From Pseudarthrobacter sp. NS4 (GTDB lineage Bacteria; Actinomycetota; Actinomycetes; Actinomycetales; Micrococcaceae), in NCBI RefSeq assembly GCF_024758005.1, contig NZ_CP103288.1, positions 4,340,001 through 4,404,000 on the forward strand: DNA of 64,000 nucleotides, given 5' to 3'. The notes under the pieces were generated by a model. It worked only from the letters and a program-made list of their open reading frames with translations. It was not told where the DNA came from and made no database searches. This document shows positions 22,312 to 28,888 of this stretch, piece after piece (the first letter of the stretch is position 1; each line of letters starts with the position of its first letter). A program made the translations under genes and the position numbers.

Positions 22312-22375
22312 CCTGCACCTTCCTGTCGCATCATTGCTCCGGACGGGCGCGATCCGGGACGACCGCTTGAAACCG

Positions 22376-22429
22376 ACGCTACGGATGGAGAACTAAATTG
22401 TCAACGATATTGAAACGACTGTTAGACAA
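22376..22429 (-). promoter_or_regulatory. candidate sigma70 promoter of the transporter operon overlapped by TTGTC...GACAA
   Basis: On the minus strand a perfect -35 TTGACA (22404-22399) is 17 bases from TAGCGT (22381-22376), about 65 bases upstream of the livG start. The -35 overlaps TTGTCAACGA (22398-22407), and TTGTCTAACA (reverse of 22420-22429) lies just upstream; together they form a TTGTC/GACAA inverted repeat. The TTGTCTAACA half closely fits FCD-type GntR sites, suggesting repression by the gntR product at 6088 or a similar protein. Confidence 0.5.
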
Positions 22430-22435
22430 CCTCAA

Positions 22436-23791
22436 TCATGGCCCGCGGTAACCGCTCCTGGCATAGTCGGAGAAGGGCGCGGGAGCCACAGTGGCACGCA
22501 TTTCGACCTGCCGGTGCCGCTCCACCTGCGCCTTGCGGGAGTTGGGCTCCTCCCCCCACACGACCACTACTTCAGTACCAGTGTTCGCGTGTGCCGCATC
22601 GAGCGTCGCAAGGGAGAGGAAGGCCTGCTCGTTAGCGAGGTAGCCGACGTCGAACGAGATGCCGATCGTCTCGCCGTCCTTCAGGACACGGTCGGTCTGG
22701 TGCAGTGCATAGCGGGACTTGGGGAGCTCGATGTACTTGGCCGGGACGCCCTCACCGAGAATGCTGCCCAGCACCCGCGTTACATCCTGGTTGTCCCACA
22801 CCAGGGTGACCTTTTTGCGGCGCTGGTTCCCGGCATGCCGTTGCAGGGCTTCCTTGCCAAGGAACTCGTGGTCGAAGGACACGGAGCGGCCGAGCCCGAG
22901 GTCGTACGGGGTTACGTAGTAGTCCCTTGGATCCGGCGAATAGAAGCTGCCTCCGAATGAGCCTGCCTTGGACAGGTCGAGCCATTCGCGGTAGGCCTTG
23001 AGCCCGGGGTCGAAGATCGCAGGCGGCGGTGACGGCACCCAGCCGGATCCGAGGTTGGCGGATGAGTATCCCTTGGCCCCCACCTGCGTGATGCCAAACT
23101 CCCCGCCGTCGGCCAGCAACTTTTCATGCACTGCCGCGGCGTCGGCCCATGGGCCCCACAGCTCGAAACCGGGCTGCCCCGCCATGCCGTGCCGCAGCAC
23201 GCCCACCCGGCGTCCCTCGATGTCGATCCCGCCCATGTGGAAGAACTTAAGCTCCGGCGCCGGCTTGCCGGTCACCTTCTCGATGATTGCCAGCGCGTTC
23301 GGACCCTGTAGTTCGTAACGGAACAGCTTGGGATCGCCCTTCCGGATCAGGGAATGGTCGTCGCGCTCCAAGGTAACGTCCCAGTCGCCGGAGGAGATGT
23401 TGTATTCAATCCAGTCAGCCAGCATGGGCAGGCCCACCAGATCGAACGAATCAGGCTCCAGGTGGAACAGGATGCCGTCCCCGATGAGGTATCCGTCGTG
23501 GTTCACGGCGACCAGCTGCTTCGCCCGGCCCACCTGGTAGGCGGCCGCCGAGTTGGTGCCGAACCAGGTAAAGAACTTCGTGGCGTCCGGGCCACTCACA
23601 AAGAGATCCGCCATATGGTGCGACTGGTCAAGCAAAGCGCACGAGTCGCGCCAGGAGGCTTGCTCGCTCCGCCAGTTGGTGAACTCGGGTGTCACAGGGA
23701 AGGTGAACGGCCGCGATTTCGCGTTTCGCAGCACGTCAACGGCGTTGCCGCCATTCTGGTCGATGGCAGACTGAAGGCTTTGGTTGGTCAT
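22436..23791 (-). CDS. THF-dependent aromatic O-demethylase, LigM/DesA-like (paralog 3, divergent)
   Basis: A 451-residue GcvT-fold protein. It keeps family marks (TFPVTPEFTNW, LLDQSHHMADLF, YELQGPNALAIIEK, VLRHGMAGQPGFELWGPW, GSGWVPSPPPAIF, RDYYVTPYDLGLGRSVSFDH) but is clearly further from paralogs 1 and 2, which share more with each other. GRAPAANWL in the others is GLPMLADWI here, and the C-terminus is shorter. It may be the syringate (DesA-type) enzyme or use another methoxy compound. GAGGAGG precedes the ATG. It sits between the MoaD-like gene and the transporter operon, all on the minus strand. Confidence 0.82.
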   Translation of the reverse strand: MTNQSLQSAIDQNGGNAVDVLRNAKSRPFTFPVTPEFTNWRSEQASWRDSCALLDQSHHMADLFVSGPDATKFFTWFGTNSAAAYQVGRAKQLVAVNHDGYLIGDGILFHLEPDSFDLVGLPMLADWIEYNISSGDWDVTLERDDHSLIRKGDPKLFRYELQGPNALAIIEKVTGKPAPELKFFHMGGIDIEGRRVGVLRHGMAGQPGFELWGPWADAAAVHEKLLADGGEFGITQVGAKGYSSANLGSGWVPSPPPAIFDPGLKAYREWLDLSKAGSFGGSFYSPDPRDYYVTPYDLGLGRSVSFDHEFLGKEALQRHAGNQRRKKVTLVWDNQDVTRVLGSILGEGVPAKYIELPKSRYALHQTDRVLKDGETIGISFDVGYLANEQAFLSLATLDAAHANTGTEVVVVWGEEPNSRKAQVERHRQVEMRATVAPAPFSDYARSGYRGP

Positions 23792-23830
23792 GGCGATTTC
23801 CTCCTCGGGGTGGCGGCAGCCTGAGGCGGA

Positions 23831-24118
23831 CTAGCCGCCGGCCACCGACTGAATGACAAGTACTTCCTGGCCCGGGGACACCTCGGTTTCCAGGCCTTGA
23901 AGACGCCGGACATCATCGCCTTCCACGTAGATGTTCACGAAGCGGCGAAGGGTTCCTGTTTCATCCCGCAGGCGCCGGGCCAGCACCGGGTATCCGCCGG
24001 TCAGGAAATCCAGCAGCTTCTCCACCGTTACCGGCCCGTCGGCGGGCGCAGTCAGTACGGACTGTCCGCCGGCCAGTGGCTGCAGGACGCTGGGAAGCAC
24101 CACCGTAATGTCAGGCAC
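23831..24118 (-). CDS. MoaD/ThiS-like ubiquitin-fold protein
   Basis: A 95-residue beta-grasp protein starting with GTG at 24118 and ending exactly in a Gly-Gly pair (QSVAGG then stop), the hallmark of sulfur carriers of the MoaD/ThiS type that are activated by adenylation. ITVVLPSVLQPLAGG starts the fold, and PGQEVLVIQSVAGG ends it. The start overlaps the stop of the beta-propeller gene by 8 bases. No adenylating E1-like enzyme, MoaE or JAMM protease is nearby, so its client is unknown; proteins of this size act in molybdopterin, tungstopterin, cysteine or other sulfur transfer. Confidence 0.78.
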   Translation of the reverse strand: MPDITVVLPSVLQPLAGGQSVLTAPADGPVTVEKLLDFLTGGYPVLARRLRDETGTLRRFVNIYVEGDDVRRLQGLETEVSPGQEVLVIQSVAGG

Positions 24119-25217
24119 CGGCCACCGCTGCCGCCCTGACGCACAGGACGTCCGGCAGGTGGGCAGCGACCTCCGTGAACGTTTCGCCCTCATCCGCGCT
24201 TGCGTAGACGGTGCCGCCGCGCGTGCCGAAATACACGCCGGCAGGCTCCGCCGTGTCCACCGAGGCAGCATCGCGCAGCACGCTGTTGTATTCGGCGGTG
24301 GGCAGCCCGGAGGAGAGCCGTTTCCAGGAGGAACCGGCGTTATCCGTGCGGTGGACGGCGAGTTCCCCATCCGGAGGGATGCGTTCCCCGTCTGCTTTCA
24401 GCGGGACAACCCATGCCGTCCCTTCGCGGCGGGGGTGGGTCAGCATCACAAAGCCGAAGTCGGCCGGCAGCCCGTCCGCTATGGAATTCCAGGTGTCCCC
24501 ATTGTCGTCCGTGCGGTAGACACCGTGGTGGTTCTGTGCGTAAAGGCGTCCGTCGACTGCGGGATCGGCTGCGATCTTGTGGACGCACTGCCCGAACTCG
24601 GGGTTGGGGTCGGGCATGAAGTAGGCGGAGATTCCCTTGTTGCGCGCCTCCCAGGAGCTGCCGCCGTCGAGCGAGCGGTAAACGCCGCCAGTGCTCATGG
24701 CCACGTGGACGGTCTCCCCGGCCGGCTGGACCACGATGGAATGTGCGGCCGCCCCGCCGTAACCTGCTCCCCATTCGCTGCGGTGCGGATGGTCCCACAG
24801 GCCCCGGTTCAGCTCGAAGTGTTCACCGCCGTCGGTCGATTTCCACACCGAAATGGGCTCAGCTCCTGCCCACACCACCCCCGGCCGGGAATCGGCGTCA
24901 GGATAAATCTGCCAGATGCGTTCCAGGGCGGCGCCGGTGTCCTCCGGAAACGTGATGGCGCCCAGTTCGGGCTCGGACCAGGTGGCACCGAGATCGTCGG
25001 AGTGCGCAACGGTGGGCCCCCAGTGCTCGTTCCGGACGCCCACCATGATCCGGGTGCGGCCGTCCCTGGTGTCGATCCCGATGCTGGGAATCTCGCTCAT
25101 CAGGAAATGGGGACCGGTGAAGGACCATTGCCGCCTGTCCTGGCTGGTGGCCAGCCACAAGCCTTTTTTAGTCCCAATTGCTAAGACAAAACTTTCTGCG
25201 GTTGCCATGCCCACCAT
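24111..25217 (-). CDS. beta-propeller protein with Asp-box (BNR) repeats, sialidase-like
   Basis: About 368 residues built of repeated blades carrying six Asp-box motifs of the S/TxDxGxTW kind: SDDLGATW, STDGGEHF, SLDGGSSW, TDDNGDTW, TDNAGSSW and SADEGETF. There is no signal peptide, and I could not identify the arginine triad or nucleophilic tyrosine pair of true sialidases, so the name sialidase would be misleading. Start at 25217 (MVGMATAESF) or 25208. It is coupled to the MoaD-like gene by an 8-base overlap. This pairing implies a common process but not which one. Confidence 0.78.
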   Translation of the reverse strand: MVGMATAESFVLAIGTKKGLWLATSQDRRQWSFTGPHFLMSEIPSIGIDTRDGRTRIMVGVRNEHWGPTVAHSDDLGATWSEPELGAITFPEDTGAALERIWQIYPDADSRPGVVWAGAEPISVWKSTDGGEHFELNRGLWDHPHRSEWGAGYGGAAAHSIVVQPAGETVHVAMSTGGVYRSLDGGSSWEARNKGISAYFMPDPNPEFGQCVHKIAADPAVDGRLYAQNHHGVYRTDDNGDTWNSIADGLPADFGFVMLTHPRREGTAWVVPLKADGERIPPDGELAVHRTDNAGSSWKRLSSGLPTAEYNSVLRDAASVDTAEPAGVYFGTRGGTVYASADEGETFTEVAAHLPDVLCVRAAAVAGA

Positions 25218-25294
25218 GCAACCACCCGGGTGGACTGCCCGCAACGGTTAATTGGCGTCCCCGGCAGCCCGGACCGGGAAGCAGGTGACTCGAA

Positions 25295-25495
25295 TCAGTC
25301 CACAAACTCCGACTGCGTCTCGATGAAATCCCAGTCAGCCTCCGTAAGCACTGCCCGGGGATTATCGGGGTGGGGTCCGCCGGCTTCGGCAATGCCCTGG
25401 AGCACTGGAAGCGGCAGTTCCTCCGCGCGAAGGTTCTCCCGCAGCCACTCCTTGCTGTCGAGGTCCAGGTCAAGCCACCACATGTAGATTTCCAT
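25295..25495 (-). CDS. small acidic hypothetical protein (66 aa)
   Basis: Starts at ATG 25495 (or GTG 25504, preceded by AAAGGTG). The short acidic protein has EIYMWWLDLDLDSKEWLREN, then LPLPVLQGIAEAGG and a C-terminal LTEADWDFIETQ. No known domain is recognised; many actinobacteria have similar short acidic proteins. It precedes the beta-propeller gene on the same strand with a 77-base gap. Confidence 0.55.
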   Translation of the reverse strand: MEIYMWWLDLDLDSKEWLRENLRAEELPLPVLQGIAEAGGPHPDNPRAVLTEADWDFIETQSEFVD

Positions 25496-25777
25496 GACTT
25501 TCACGCACCTTTCGTTTGCTTCCACGTTAGGCGCGGCGCTTTTCGTGGACAAGGTTCAGCCTGCCCGACAAGTAGCTGCGGCTGTTGTTCGGGTATCCGC
25601 AAGTAACCACGCTTCCGGAAGTACCCAAAAGACGAGTACCCCCTACTGGCGCCCACCCGAACCGGCCCACCTAGCCTGAGATCTCAAGCAAGCTGACCGT
25701 GCTGCTGGGGCACAGGCGTCACCGCTGGCACTCCCCCATCATGGTCGGTTTAACAACAAAAACCTGGGGAGAAAATT

Positions 25778-26518
25778 ATGAAACGCACCATAGCAACACT
25801 GGGTGCCGTGGGCTTGGCCGCGTTGGTCGTGTCCGCACCGGCCTCGGCTGCCGGTGAAATCACTCTGTGCCACGCCGTCAAGAACGGCTTCGTCTCGATC
25901 ACCATCCCGCCGCAGGGACTCAACGGCCACGAGAAGCACGACAAGCACGAGGACGACATCATCCCGCCGAACGAACACCTGAAGGACGGCTTGAACTGGG
26001 GTGACGCAGGCCGTGCCATTCACGAAAATGGTTGCGCGGCGGTTTCCCCGCCCGCCGTCGTCGTGGACCCGCCTGCCAAAGACGACCTGCCCTTGGTGGT
26101 CGACAAGCCGGATGAAGTAAAGCAGCCGGTCGTCGAACAGCCGGTGGTGCAGGACCCGGTTGTCGAACAGCCGGTGGTGCAGGACCCGGTTGTCGAACAG
26201 CCGGTGGTGGAGGAGCAAGTTGTCGAAACGCCTGTCCTGACTCCAGCCGTTGAAGAACCCGCCGCGGCGCCGCCCGCCGCAGCACCGCCGGTGGTTCCTG
26301 CGAAGCCGGAGGCCGACCAGCAGCAGGCACAGAAGGCGGCAGGAGTTGCCACAACCGGCTCCACCACGAGCCGCGGAACCAACCAGGGGTACAACGCCCA
26401 GACGGCTGCCGGCGGACCTGAAAGCTCTCCCGCCTGGCTCGGCGGCCTGGGTGCACTGGTGGCAGCGGGAGCGGCAGTGGCAGTGCGCCGCCGTTCCGGC
26501 TCCTCCATGGCCGGCTGA
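25778..26518 (+). CDS. secreted cell-surface protein with Pro/Val repeats and C-terminal sorting-like region
   Basis: A 246-residue exported protein. The signal peptide ends at ASA-AGE (residue 24). The next 70 residues (ITLCHAVKNGFVSI, GHEKHDKHEDDIIPP) form a small domain with two cysteines and clustered histidines. Residues about 100-175 are a Pro/Val/Glu-rich stalk with exact repeats of PVVEQPVVQD. The C-terminus has NAQTAAGG, a hydrophobic stretch (AWLGGLGALVAAGAAVAV) and RRR, the layout of a sortase substrate although LPxTG is absent. The sortase gene follows at 26611. GGGGAGA precedes the ATG. Confidence 0.8.
   Translation: MKRTIATLGAVGLAALVVSAPASAAGEITLCHAVKNGFVSITIPPQGLNGHEKHDKHEDDIIPPNEHLKDGLNWGDAGRAIHENGCAAVSPPAVVVDPPAKDDLPLVVDKPDEVKQPVVEQPVVQDPVVEQPVVQDPVVEQPVVEEQVVETPVLTPAVEEPAAAPPAAAPPVVPAKPEADQQQAQKAAGVATTGSTTSRGTNQGYNAQTAAGGPESSPAWLGGLGALVAAGAAVAVRRRSGSSMAG
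26132..26210 (+). repeat. exact 30-bp coding tandem repeat (2.6 copies)
   Basis: Two identical 30-bp units (26132-26161 and 26162-26191) and a partial third, beginning GTCGAACAGCCGGTGGTG, encode the VEQPVVQDPV stalk of the surface protein. Exact identity at DNA level implies recent slippage expansion, so copy number probably varies between strains. Confidence 0.85.
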
Positions 26519-26542
26519 TACCGCGGACTGCGGCCCGATGAC

Positions 26543-26583
26543 AAGGAAGGCGTCCCACCAGTGCCCGGCGGGACGCCTTCCTT
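26543..26583 (+). terminator. strong stem-loop between the surface protein and sortase genes
   Basis: Arms AAGGAAGGCGTCCC (26543-26556) and GGGACGCCTTCCTT (26570-26583) form a perfect 14-bp stem with a 13-base loop. No T tract follows, so it may only attenuate, allowing reduced sortase expression from the same message. Confidence 0.6.
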
Positions 26584-26610
26584 CCCCCTCAAAACGCGAC
26601 GAGGAGCACA

Positions 26611-27384
26611 ATGTTCCGGGAAAACATCCTGCACGCGGCCCAGACAAAGCGCACCTGGCGCCGCTGGAACCGAGGCGACCTGGTGATCCTCCTCTGCGGT
26701 GTCCTCGCCTTCCTGTCCATGACATTCGGCGCACCGCTGTTCGACCGGACCCAAACTGCCGCCGTCGGAAACGCAGCACCGGGCTCTGCTGCCGGTTACG
26801 TCCGGGAGCCGGTGCCCGTGGCGACGACCGGCACGCCGGAAGGAACGTTTGCTCCCGAAGGCCAGGTTGCTTCTGGGGCCGCAGGGGAAAGCACGACGGC
26901 GGCCCCGCCTGGGCAGCAGGTGGAGAAGCCGGCCCTGCCGCCGGCAGCGGCACCGGTGCGCATCCGCTATCCGTCCGCGGGCTTCGAGGTGCCGGTCCAC
27001 CCCCTGCAGCCCGACGGCGCCGCACAGGAGAGCCAGACAATCGTGCCGCCCGAAACAAAGGACGGCTACTGGCTTACTCCGTTCGGAACGCCCGGCCATG
27101 GCTCGGCAAACACAACCTATGTGATCGGCCACAGCTGGGATGGGGCGGAGGCACCGTTCAACCACCTGAGTTCGGCCGCATCCGTAGGCGACCGCTTCGA
27201 CGTCGACACTGCGACCGGCGCCATGTCCTACCAGGTTGAGAGTGTGGCCACGTATGTGAAGTCCAGCCTCAAGGACAGCCCCATTTGGGACATCGTGCCC
27301 AACCGCCTGGTCCTCATCAGTTGTTTCACGGAGGACCCGTGGGGAAAAAACGTTGTGGTCACGGCTTCACCTGCGGTGTCTTGA
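26611..27384 (+). CDS. class F sortase
   Basis: A 257-residue protein with an N-terminal membrane anchor (about 20-42: LVILLCGVLAFLSMTFGAPL), a Pro/Ala-rich linker, and a C-terminal sortase barrel (about 105-257). The catalytic His is in YVIGHSWD and the nucleophile Cys in LVLISCFTED. The usual active-site Arg, expected in the RxNVVV-like strand, appears to be Lys in WGKNVVVTA. Class F sortases of actinobacteria are thought to anchor a few proteins. Gene order makes the preceding protein its natural substrate. Confidence 0.83.
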   Translation: MFRENILHAAQTKRTWRRWNRGDLVILLCGVLAFLSMTFGAPLFDRTQTAAVGNAAPGSAAGYVREPVPVATTGTPEGTFAPEGQVASGAAGESTTAAPPGQQVEKPALPPAAAPVRIRYPSAGFEVPVHPLQPDGAAQESQTIVPPETKDGYWLTPFGTPGHGSANTTYVIGHSWDGAEAPFNHLSSAASVGDRFDVDTATGAMSYQVESVATYVKSSLKDSPIWDIVPNRLVLISCFTEDPWGKNVVVTASPAVS

Positions 27385-27440
27385 GGAAGCGCAAACACGG
27401 GAACCTGTTCAGGGGCCATTCACGGAGCGGACAATAAGTT

Positions 27441-27959
27441 ATGACATCGGATCGGTTCAGCGGCACGGCACCGTTGCTGGTGGGGATCCTGCCCAAGCAG
27501 CACCCCGAGGTCCTGCAGACCGCGGCTGCCCTCGCCGCCCGGCTGGGGACACCCCTGGTGTGTGCCTACGTGGATGAGGAAAGGTACCTCGTGGATTGGG
27601 ATCCGGCACGCTCCGCCCACCGGCTTTCCCTGCATCCTGATGCCGATGACGACAAGATCCACGCTGTGGAAACCGCGCTCAAGGCGGACGTCCGGAACGC
27701 AGTGGACCGGGCACCGGCAGGGAGCGGGACCGTGGAATGGACGCTCCGCACCCTTTCCGGCAGTGCGGCACGCGCGATTGGACAACTGGCCGCGGAAATC
27801 AATGCCCAACTGATCATCGTGGGCACGTCGGAGCGCGGATTGTCCCACCGCCTCTCCGAAGCCCTGAACGGATCGGTGGGAGGATGGTTAAGCCACCATC
27901 AAAGCCGGCCGGTGCTGGTAATCCCCTGCCGGACGCCCGCCCACGAGGACCGTCCGTAG
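27441..27959 (+). CDS. universal stress protein (UspA family)
   Basis: A 172-residue single-domain Usp. It starts LLVGILPKQHPEVLQTAAAL and ends with the ATP-binding type loop IIVGTSERGLSHRLSEALNG then SVGGWLSHHQSRPVLVIP. The glycine spacing is near the ATP-binding consensus, but one residue longer in the second gap, so nucleotide binding is likely, not certain. It follows the sortase by 56 bases and is probably independent in function. Confidence 0.85.
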   Translation: MTSDRFSGTAPLLVGILPKQHPEVLQTAAALAARLGTPLVCAYVDEERYLVDWDPARSAHRLSLHPDADDDKIHAVETALKADVRNAVDRAPAGSGTVEWTLRTLSGSAARAIGQLAAEINAQLIIVGTSERGLSHRLSEALNGSVGGWLSHHQSRPVLVIPCRTPAHEDRP

Positions 27960-28009
27960 CGCTGCAGCCCACAGCGTTCGGGGCCTTCAATAATAAAGCG
28001 AAAGTAGTT

Positions 28010-28147
28010 ATTCGCGGTGCTGGCGGAGCGCGCTACCAGCCAGTAAGCTGATTCAAGCAGGACGGGTCCACGTTAGTGGACACAGGATCTGCCCAAGAGC
28101 TGCTCCGGAGTGCGTATCCCCCAATAACGCACTCCGGAGCTTTTTTA
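28010..28147 (+). ncRNA. candidate small RNA or structured 3' region with terminal terminator
   Basis: Between the Usp and csoR genes there are three successive stem-loops: GCTGG/CCAGC (28019-28040), GTCCAC-GTTA-GTGGAC (28066-28081), and the long terminator at 28102-28146. The last has a C-rich loop (CCCCC). A compact array of hairpins ending in a T tract in a gap with no open frame is typical of a small RNA, but it could be just the 3' end of the usp message. No promoter was convincingly identified. Confidence 0.35.
28102..28146 (+). terminator. rho-independent terminator
   Basis: Arms GCTCCGGAGTGCGT (28102-28115) and ACGCACTCCGGAGC (28127-28140) make a perfect 14-bp stem with an 11-base loop, followed by TTTTTT (28141-28146). 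The best intrinsic terminator in the window. Confidence 0.9.
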
Positions 28148-28171
28148 TGTCCTAAAACATGCGCTCCGGCG

Positions 28172-28212
28172 ATACCCCTAGGGGGTACTTGAATGATACC
28201 CCTGTGGGGTAT
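28172..28212 (+). promoter_or_regulatory. two CsoR operators in front of the copper operon
   Basis: ATACCCCTAGGGGGTAC (28172-28188) and the perfect palindrome ATACCCCTGTGGGGTAT (28196-28212) are spaced 24 bases centre to centre, just before csoR (28224). This is the known G-tract/AT-flanked CsoR site. Copper binding to CsoR should release both and induce csoR-copZ-copA. Confidence 0.85.
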
Positions 28213-28223
28213 AGACTCGGGTT

Positions 28224-28565
28224 ATGAATCCCACGGAAGAAGCATTCGCCGCGCCCGCAGTGGACCCGCCCGGGCACGGGTACACCGGCAACAAGGACGC
28301 CTACCTCCGCCGCCTCAAGCGCATTGAGGGCCAGGTGCGTGGAATCGCCCGGATGGTGGACGAGGATAAGTACTGCATCGACATCCTCACCCAGGTTTCC
28401 GCCGTCACCAAGGCCCTGCATGCCGTCAGCCTGGGCCTCGTGGAAGAGCACATCGGCCACTGCGTAGTCGGCGCCGCCTCCGAGCCCGACCCGGCCGCGC
28501 GTGCCGAAGCCATTGATGCCAAAGTCAAGGAAGCCGCCGATGCCATCGGCCGGCTGCTTCGCTGA
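28224..28565 (+). CDS. csoR: copper-sensing repressor
   Basis: A 113-residue all-helical DUF156 protein. The Cu(I) triad is Cys in DKYCIDILTQ, His in VEEHIGHC and the adjacent Cys. LRRLKRIEGQVRGIARM is the DNA-facing first helix of the family. It begins 11 bases after the second operator, giving clear autoregulation, and is followed by copZ and copA. Confidence 0.93.
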   Translation: MNPTEEAFAAPAVDPPGHGYTGNKDAYLRRLKRIEGQVRGIARMVDEDKYCIDILTQVSAVTKALHAVSLGLVEEHIGHCVVGAASEPDPAARAEAIDAKVKEAADAIGRLLR

Positions 28566-28622
28566 CGACTGCCAGTAACACCATCGCCGGCAACCGCCGG
28601 CCAGACCCACAGGAGCCAAGCC

Positions 28623-28862
28623 ATGAGCACCACCTCCCCCACCACCACCACTGTCAGCGTTTCCGGCATGACCTGCGGCCACTGCGTCTCGGCCGTCAGT
28701 GAAGAGCTTGAAGCCCTCGCCGGGGTGGAAGCGGTGGACGTTGAACTTAATGCCGGCGGCATCTCCACCGTCACCATCACGTCTGACCAAAAGCTCTCAC
28801 CCTCTGAAATCGGCGAGGCAGTGGCAGAGGCCGGCTACCTGGTCGTTGCCAATGAAGCCTGA
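28623..28862 (+). CDS. copZ: copper chaperone (HMA domain)
   Basis: A 79-residue heavy-metal-associated domain with the metal loop GMTCGHC near residue 18. It carries Cu(I) to the ATPase. AGGAG precedes the ATG; it lies 57 bases after csoR and 26 before copA. Confidence 0.9.
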   Translation: MSTTSPTTTTVSVSGMTCGHCVSAVSEELEALAGVEAVDVELNAGGISTVTITSDQKLSPSEIGEAVAEAGYLVVANEA

Positions 28863-28888
28863 AAACCACCACTGATTTGGGGAGCCGA

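Noticed and set aside
24111..25217. Calling the Asp-box propeller a sialidase
   Set aside because: Asp boxes are structural; no signal peptide, arginine triad or catalytic Tyr/Glu pair was identified.
26132..26210. CRISPR-like repeats
   Set aside because: The 30-bp repeats are adjacent without spacers and lie in a coding frame; no cas genes are present.
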